A stretch of 38,376 nucleotides of DNA. Source: Coraliomargarita_B sp036735565 (lineage in GTDB: Bacteria > Verrucomicrobiota > Verrucomicrobiia > Opitutales > Coraliomargaritaceae). How positions within the stretch are numbered: position 1 is the first letter of the stretch; every line of letters begins with the position of its first letter. Shown one piece after another: positions 33,607 through 38,376 of the stretch. The notes beneath the pieces were generated by a model. That model saw only the letters and a list, made by a program, of their open reading frames with translations, was not told the origin of the DNA and searched no databases. A program made the translations under genes and the position numbers. The stretch spans positions 1 through 38,376 of the forward strand of contig DAINOC010000016.1 of NCBI GenBank assembly GCA_036735565.1. Reading direction: 5' to 3'.

Positions 33607-34205
33607 CGATACCATCTGCCCGATTTCTTTTGATTTGTCTAATGGCACCCGTGCTGGCGGGCTGCGTGAACCTAAAGCCAAAGCCGGACGCCGTGCGAAA
33701 ATATACCTTGGGTCCGGTTGAGGTATCGGGCTCCGCTGAAGCCAGTGCGCTGCCAGAGCGTAGAACGCTTTATTTGATGCGTCCCCACTTGCCCGGCTAT
33801 CTGGATAGCCTGGAGCTGCGCTATCGTTCTACGGACGGGGCCGTTCTTGCCTTGCCGGGGGCGCGCTGGGCCGAGCCCTTGGAGGAGAGCCTGATTCGAG
33901 CTCTGGCGCAGGAAATTGGCGCGACGGGAGCGGTCGATGTGGTCGCCTACTTCCCCGGGCCGCAATTGTTGGAAGTGAGTCCGGCGAGACTCACGCTCAT
34001 CGTCGAACGTTTGGACGCGCTTCAGAATGGAGCGGTTCATGTTTCGGTGGGTTGGATGCTTCGTGGCGTCGATGGGGTGGTGCAACGCGGCGTTTTCGAG
34101 ACCACTGAGCTCAGCTGGCAAGTGGGGGAGCCCGCATCCCTGGTTGGCGCCTATAACTCGGCCTTAAAGGCCTTGGCCGAGTCATTAACGGCATCCCTTC
34201 GATGA
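33603..34205 (+). CDS. PqiC-like lipoprotein (ABC-type transport auxiliary component)
   Basis: A 200-residue outer-membrane lipoprotein candidate. The signal ends in LAGC at about residues 18-21, followed by a polar linker. The body resembles the PqiC / ABC_trans_aux family (KYTLGPVEVSG, TLYLMRPHLPGYLDSLELRY, then GARWAEPLEESLIRAL). Such proteins receive or anchor MCE assemblies at the outer membrane. Its ATG overlaps the stop of the MCE gene (ATGA). No MlaC-like periplasmic carrier is present, so the system resembles PqiABC or YebST logic, where the MCE chain itself spans the gap. Confidence 0.9.
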   Translation: MTIPSARFLLICLMAPVLAGCVNLKPKPDAVRKYTLGPVEVSGSAEASALPERRTLYLMRPHLPGYLDSLELRYRSTDGAVLALPGARWAEPLEESLIRALAQEIGATGAVDVVAYFPGPQLLEVSPARLTLIVERLDALQNGAVHVSVGWMLRGVDGVVQRGVFETTELSWQVGEPASLVGAYNSALKALAESLTASLR

Positions 34206-34242
34206 TTTATTTTCCAGCCGAGGTCAGGCAAGCAAACTGCTA

Positions 34243-35697
34243 ATGAGCAAGCATCCTATGTTTTTCCAAGACTACAGCACGGACGGTTTTTTTGACGAAA
34301 TGTTCGAACCGGGTGGGGCCGAGCGCCCCCACTATCAGGCAATCCTCCAGCGGATGTCGAGTTTGACCGTGGAGGCCTATGAGCAGAAGCGTCAGACAGT
34401 GGACCTGTCCTTTCTCCGCCAGGGTATTACCTTCACGGTCTACGGTGATGAAGAGGGCACCGAGAAGATATTCCCCTTCGACCTGATGCCGCGGATCATT
34501 CCGGCTTCGGAGTGGGATTTTTTGGAGCGTGGTTTGACCCAACGGATCACGGCGTTGAATCTTTTTTTGAAGGACGTTTACAACGAACAGCGGATCATCA
34601 AGGAGGGCATCATCCCGGCCGGCTATATTCTTTCGGGAAAGCACTTTCGCCGGGAATTTATGGGCATCCAGGTGCCCAAAGACATTTATATCCACGTCTG
34701 CGGCAGCGATCTGATCCGCGACCATGAGGGGAACTATCTTGTGCTTGAGGACAATGCCCGCTGCCCTTCGGGAGTTTCCTACCTGCTGGAAAACCGGCAG
34801 GCAATGAAGCGGGCATTCCCCAATTTCTTTCCCAGGGCGGGCGTGCGACCGGTTGAGAACTACTCTGAGGAGCTGCTGAATACGCTCAAATACATTTCGC
34901 CCATTCCCAAGGAGAACCCTGTGTGTGTGCTGCTCACCCCGGGGCACTACAACAGCGCCTACTTCGAGCATTCCTTCCTCGCCCGGCAGATGGGTATCGA
35001 GATCGTGCAGGGCAACGACCTCGTGGTGCGGGATTTTAAGGTCTACATGCGCACGACCCAGGGGCTCCAGCAGGTGGATGTGATTTACCGCCGTATCGAC
35101 GATGACTTCCTTGATCCGAGTGTGTTCCGGGCGGATTCCATGCTGGGCGTTCCCGGCTTGGTCAACGCCATCCGGGCGGGTAATGTAAATATCGCAAACG
35201 CGATCGGCACCGGCATCTCGGATGATAAACTCATTTATGCCTTTGTCCCTGACATGATCCGCTTTTACCTCAGTGAAGAGCCGATCCTCGGGCAGGTTGA
35301 GACCTTTTTGGCTTCCGAGGAGAAGCATCTCCAGCACATTTTGGCCAATCTCGAGAACATGGTGGTGAAGTCGACAAACGAGGCTGGTGGTTACGGGATG
35401 CTGATCGGACCCGCCGCATCGAAGCAGGAGATCGAGCAGTTCCGCGATTGGATCAAGGCCGATCCGCGCAATTTTATAGCCCAGCCGCCGATCATGCTCT
35501 CGCGGCATCCCACCTGGTGCGGCGGCCATTTTGAAGGGCGCCATGTCGATCTGCGTCCCTACATCCTGTCGGGCGAGAAAACGACGATCATCCCGGGCGG
35601 CTTAACGCGGGTCGCCCTGCGCAAGGGCTCCCTCGTGGTCAATTCCTCGCAGGGCGGGGGCAGCAAAGACACCTGGGTGCTCTACTCCGATTCCTGA
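34243..35697 (+). CDS. Circularly permuted ATP-grasp family protein
   Basis: A 484-residue protein of the circularly permuted type 2 ATP-grasp family. The N-terminal signature FFDEMFEPGGAERPHY and the blocks YLVLEDNARCPSGVSYLLE, VDVIYRRIDDDFLDP, IANAIGTGISDDKLIYAFVP and KSTNEAGGYGMLIGP are characteristic. These enzymes are predicted to form amide or peptide bonds with ATP, and they occur with alpha-E and transglutaminase proteins, as here. The actual peptide product is unknown. It is the first gene of the trio, 37 bp after the lipoprotein gene. That gap could carry a separate promoter, but none is evident. Confidence 0.94.
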   Translation: MSKHPMFFQDYSTDGFFDEMFEPGGAERPHYQAILQRMSSLTVEAYEQKRQTVDLSFLRQGITFTVYGDEEGTEKIFPFDLMPRIIPASEWDFLERGLTQRITALNLFLKDVYNEQRIIKEGIIPAGYILSGKHFRREFMGIQVPKDIYIHVCGSDLIRDHEGNYLVLEDNARCPSGVSYLLENRQAMKRAFPNFFPRAGVRPVENYSEELLNTLKYISPIPKENPVCVLLTPGHYNSAYFEHSFLARQMGIEIVQGNDLVVRDFKVYMRTTQGLQQVDVIYRRIDDDFLDPSVFRADSMLGVPGLVNAIRAGNVNIANAIGTGISDDKLIYAFVPDMIRFYLSEEPILGQVETFLASEEKHLQHILANLENMVVKSTNEAGGYGMLIGPAASKQEIEQFRDWIKADPRNFIAQPPIMLSRHPTWCGGHFEGRHVDLRPYILSGEKTTIIPGGLTRVALRKGSLVVNSSQGGGSKDTWVLYSDS

Positions 35698-35723
35698 GAA
35701 AACCTCCAAACTGAAGCCTTACC

Positions 35724-36728
35724 ATGCTATCACGTGTTGCCGATTCGCTCTATTGGATGAGCCGCTACATCGAACGGGCGGAGAATGTCTCCCGCCTGCT
35801 CGATGTGAATCTCCAGCTGCTTCTCGACTTCGAGGAGATGGACGATCTGAAGTTGAAAGAGCACTGGGAACCGATTGTGCGTGCCACGGGCGATGAGGAG
35901 CTTTTCAACAAGCTCTACGAGCGTGCCGACTCGGCCAGTGTGACGGACTTTCTGACTTTCAACCGCGACAACCCCAGCTCCATTTTAAGCTGTATGATGG
36001 CGGCGCGGGAAAATGCCAGCATGATCCGTGACCAGCTTTCCACCGAGATGTGGCAGTGCATCAATCAGGCATATCTGTTTCTTAAGTCCAACAGTGCGAA
36101 GCAGGTCTGGGACAACGGGCCCTACGAGTTCTATAAACAGATACAGGATTACAGCCACTATTTCATCGGGCTGGCGGATGCGACCTTCTCGCATACCGAA
36201 GGCTTCTACTTCATGCAGGTCGGCAAGTTTCTTGAGCGGGCGGAGAAGACCAGCCGGATCCTCGACATCAAGTATCACATCCTACTGCCCAGTTTGGAAG
36301 AGGTCGGCGGGGCGGTGGACGCTGTGCAGTGGGCTGCGGTGTTGCGATCCTGCAGTGCTTTCGAGGCGTATCACCGCATTTACATCGCCAGCGTCGATCC
36401 GTTGAAAGTGGCGGACTTTCTCATTTTTAATGACTACTTTCCCCGGTCGATCCAGTTTTGCGTCCGGGAGATGGATAAGAATCTGCACCGTATTTCCGGT
36501 TGTCCGGCAGGGGAGTATACCAACGCGGCAGAGCGTGCCTCCGGGCGAATGTTGAGTGAGCTGAAATACAGCACGATCCGCGATGCGTTCGATCAGGGGC
36601 TGCACGAGTATCTGAAAGCCATGCAGGAGCGCTTCGTCGAGATCGGGGTGGAGGTATTCAAGACCTACATGTTCCATCCGCACATCGACATGGCGGCGGA
36701 AATCGCTTCGCAACAGCAACAGCAGTAA
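35724..36728 (+). CDS. Alpha-E domain protein
   Basis: A 334-residue all-helical protein of the alpha-E family, starting with the diagnostic MLSRVADSLYWMSRYIERAE. Conserved helices include RENASMIRDQLSTEMWQCIN and GKFLERAEKTSRILDIKYH. The C-terminus is a run of glutamines. The family always appears with ATP-grasp and transglutaminase partners and is thought to help the ligase; no catalytic activity is known. It starts 26 bp after the ATP-grasp gene. Confidence 0.95.
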   Translation: MLSRVADSLYWMSRYIERAENVSRLLDVNLQLLLDFEEMDDLKLKEHWEPIVRATGDEELFNKLYERADSASVTDFLTFNRDNPSSILSCMMAARENASMIRDQLSTEMWQCINQAYLFLKSNSAKQVWDNGPYEFYKQIQDYSHYFIGLADATFSHTEGFYFMQVGKFLERAEKTSRILDIKYHILLPSLEEVGGAVDAVQWAAVLRSCSAFEAYHRIYIASVDPLKVADFLIFNDYFPRSIQFCVREMDKNLHRISGCPAGEYTNAAERASGRMLSELKYSTIRDAFDQGLHEYLKAMQERFVEIGVEVFKTYMFHPHIDMAAEIASQQQQQ

Positions 36729-36777
36729 TCGTGGCGGCCGGTTCGCTTCCTTTGCTGTGGTTTGTTCTCTTGCACTC

Positions 36778-37635
36778 ATGAAATTCGCTATCGAACACCG
36801 GACGCGCTACGACTATGGCGGTCTGGTCTACGACAGCATCAATGAGGCATTGCTGTGCCCGCCTTGCAATGAGCTGCAAATCTGTCATGACTTTGAACTG
36901 TTGATTCAGCCGTTCTGTACCAACGTGCTCCGGCGCATCGATTTTTTCACCAATCAGGTGCATCACTTTGAGCTTCATGAGCCGCACGCCACGCTGGAGG
37001 TGTGCGCCCGGTCAATCGTCGAAACCATGGCAGATCCACGAGATCTCCTTGTTTCGTCGCCGGTCGATGGGCTACAGGGGCTGGCGTATAAGGAGGCCTT
37101 TTACGATTTCCTCAGCGCCAGCGAGCGGGTGCAGTTGGTGCCCATGATGTTGCACGAAGCACGCGAAGTCGTGGGGAGTTTTGAGGATGTGCGGATAGCG
37201 GCGGAGCAATTGATGCATTTTGTGTTCGCGCACTTCACCTACACACGCGGCGTAACCGGTGTAGAGACCAACGTAACCCAGGTTTTCAACCGGCGCGAGG
37301 GTGTGTGCCAGGACTTTGCCCATGTGTTGATCGCACTGTGCCGCAGTGTAAAGATACCCACCCGCTATGTTAGCGGGTATTTCCATGTGGATACGGAGGG
37401 AGACGAGCCGGTGCTCGATAATACCGCCTCCCACGCCTGGGTGGAATGCTACCTGCCGGACATCGGTTGGGTGGGCTATGATCCCACGCATAACCGCCAT
37501 ACGGATGCGACTTACATCAAAGTTGCCATCGGTCGGGATTACACCGACGTGCGGCCACTGGCGGGTACTTTTCGCGGTCAGCACAGCGCGCAAATGGATG
37601 TTTCCGTGACGGTGAGGGCGATCGTGACGGAGTGA
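36778..37635 (+). CDS. Transglutaminase-like cysteine protease family protein
   Basis: A 285-residue protein. A bacterial transglutaminase N-terminal domain (FAIEHRTRYDYGG) is followed by a core domain with the catalytic triad Cys177 (REGVCQDFAHV), His219 (ASHAWVECY) and Asp235 (GYDPTHN). Members of this family are predicted thiol peptidases that cut or transfer the peptide made by the linked ATP-grasp protein. The ATG at 36778 matches the family start; a GTG at 36757 is in frame but unneeded. It is the third gene of the trio. Confidence 0.95.
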   Translation: MKFAIEHRTRYDYGGLVYDSINEALLCPPCNELQICHDFELLIQPFCTNVLRRIDFFTNQVHHFELHEPHATLEVCARSIVETMADPRDLLVSSPVDGLQGLAYKEAFYDFLSASERVQLVPMMLHEAREVVGSFEDVRIAAEQLMHFVFAHFTYTRGVTGVETNVTQVFNRREGVCQDFAHVLIALCRSVKIPTRYVSGYFHVDTEGDEPVLDNTASHAWVECYLPDIGWVGYDPTHNRHTDATYIKVAIGRDYTDVRPLAGTFRGQHSAQMDVSVTVRAIVTE

Positions 37636-37686
37636 TACCCGGATCGTGCAAGATCGAACGGCTATGAAATTTTTGAAACCGGGCTA

Positions 37687-37715
37687 TTGACAAAACACCC
37701 GTTCAAACGAGGATT
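37687..37715 (+). promoter_or_regulatory. Candidate promoter of tRNA-His
   Basis: A consensus TTGACA at 37687-37692 lies 54 bp upstream of the mature tRNA. The -10 region 17 bp later (AGGATT) is poor, so only the -35 box and the position support it. Confidence 0.35.
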
Positions 37716-37746
37716 CACGCCCTCAGAACGTGCGCGTTCGAAGAAT

Positions 37747-37824
<78 letters not shown>

Positions 37825-37826
37825 TC

Positions 37827-37842
37827 CTTCGCTCTATCGAGC
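37827..37842. repeat. 16-bp repeat, left copy, beside GIY-YIG gene
   Basis: CTTCGCTCTATCGAGC starts three bases after the tRNA-His gene and recurs exactly at 38222-38237, on the other side of the GIY-YIG gene. A diverged inverted copy (GCTCGCAGAGCG) is at 37923-37934. Confidence 0.75.
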
Positions 37843-37972
37843 TACGGATGGCAGGCCTGGTTTGTTTTGGGTGACGGCGAGCGGCTGGAGTTCGTGGGAA
37901 AAAGCGAAGGATGCCCCTCGAAGCTCGCAGAGCGTAGTGGGGTTGTTTGACACTGGTTTCACCTTTTTGAAG

Positions 37973-38221
37973 ATGCACTACGTTTATCGTATCCGCAGCG
38001 TGACGCACCCGGAGCGCTTTTACACTGGCTATTCGTCGGATTTAAAGGCCCGGCTGGAGCATCATAACAGCGGCTGCTGTGACTACACCCGTCCGTTTCG
38101 TCCTTGGCGGGTCGTTTGGTATAGCGCATTCGAAGACGAATCGAAGGCGCGGGAGTTCGAGCGTTATTTGAAAAGTGGCTCCGGCCAGGCCTTTGCGAAG
38201 AAGCGTTTGTGGACGGCGTAA
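37973..38221 (+). CDS. Small GIY-YIG domain protein
   Basis: An 82-residue single-domain protein of the GIY-YIG nuclease superfamily (UPF0213-like). The motif is degenerate in spelling but recognisable: YVYRI, then FYTGYSSDLKARLEHHNSG with the catalytic-type tyrosine and arginine, and later a glutamate in AREFERYLKSGSG. Such stand-alone domains are common and their function is mostly unknown. The ATG at 37973 is the natural start; the frame is open upstream only through the tRNA. Short repeats flank it on both sides, which suggests a small gene-plus-repeat unit inserted beside the tRNA. Confidence 0.85.
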   Translation: MHYVYRIRSVTHPERFYTGYSSDLKARLEHHNSGCCDYTRPFRPWRVVWYSAFEDESKAREFERYLKSGSGQAFAKKRLWTA

Positions 38222-38237
38222 CTTCGCTCTATCGAGC
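38222..38237. repeat. 16-bp repeat, right copy, beside GIY-YIG gene
   Basis: An exact copy of 37827-37842 that begins at the base after the GIY-YIG stop codon. The remaining bases to the end of the window (38238-38376) show no gene that I can support. Confidence 0.75.
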
Positions 38238-38376
38238 GATCGACGGTTGGTGGATCGCGCGGCGAGCGGGATTACCGGATGGCTCTGCGCCTTATACCAA
38301 TCTGTAACTTTTTCCGGCAAAAGGTAGCGGACGCTGCGGCGTCACGGCGTAGCCTGAAAGGCGGAGACGGATCCCC

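Noticed and set aside
34240..35544. A 434-residue open frame on the minus strand opposite the ATP-grasp gene
   Set aside because: The plus-strand protein is clearly conserved across its full length, while the antisense frame resembles nothing known.

Overview
The window reads as a contiguous piece of chromosome from a Gram-negative bacterium of about 55-58% GC. Outer-membrane-type systems (MCE lipid transport, lipoproteins, ExbB/ExbD), a diaminopimelate pathway (dapA, dapB) and ribosomal genes with A/C-rich leaders lacking Shine-Dalgarno motifs fit Verrucomicrobia, probably class Opitutae (Coraliomargarita/Puniceicoccus-like). That placement is inference from gene content, not a search. No insertion sequence, phage gene or CRISPR array was seen. 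No stretch longer than about 300 bases lacks a gene.

Layout. 1-235: non-coding, with a 21-nt inverted repeat built from TTAACG units. 236-4018: a lipid-modification module (DUF1365 protein, FAD oxidoreductase, cyclopropane-fatty-acid-synthase-like methyltransferase) with a divergent NTF2-like lipoprotein. 4030-8934 (minus): proC, a receiver/histidine-kinase hybrid, an RDD membrane protein, folD and a CNT nucleoside transporter. 9104-12710 (plus): a rearranged str operon, rpsL-rpsG-fusA-rpsJ, without tuf and closed by a terminator. 12842-15099 (minus): ruvA, dapB, dapA. 15230-16879 (plus): a PilT-like ATPase and a small secreted protein. 16975-18353 (minus): a fatty acid desaturase and a cold-shock protein with a clear terminator.

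18613-27033 (plus) is the most unusual region. Two exported proteins (a large TPR protein and a second, probably helical-repeat protein), one ExbB and two ExbD form an apparent proton-driven motor. They are followed by two TonB-like proteins with nearly the same N-terminal half (membrane anchor, poly-proline, Gly-rich linker) but unrelated C-terminal domains, one PA14-like and one von Willebrand A-like. Neither has a recognisable TonB C-terminal domain and no TonB-dependent receptor is encoded here. I infer an ExbBD-powered envelope machine with two interchangeable effectors. A single-domain response regulator and a secreted protein follow.

28611-30542 (minus): a conserved-looking Cys/His protein and two HAD phosphatases. 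30615-34205 (plus): an MCE lipid-transport operon (permease with N-terminal STAS-like region, ATPase, MCE protein, PqiC-like lipoprotein). 34243-37635 (plus): circularly permuted ATP-grasp, alpha-E and transglutaminase genes, a known co-occurring trio thought to make and process a peptide or peptide tag. 37747-38376: tRNA-His, then a small GIY-YIG protein gene flanked by an exact 16-bp repeat.
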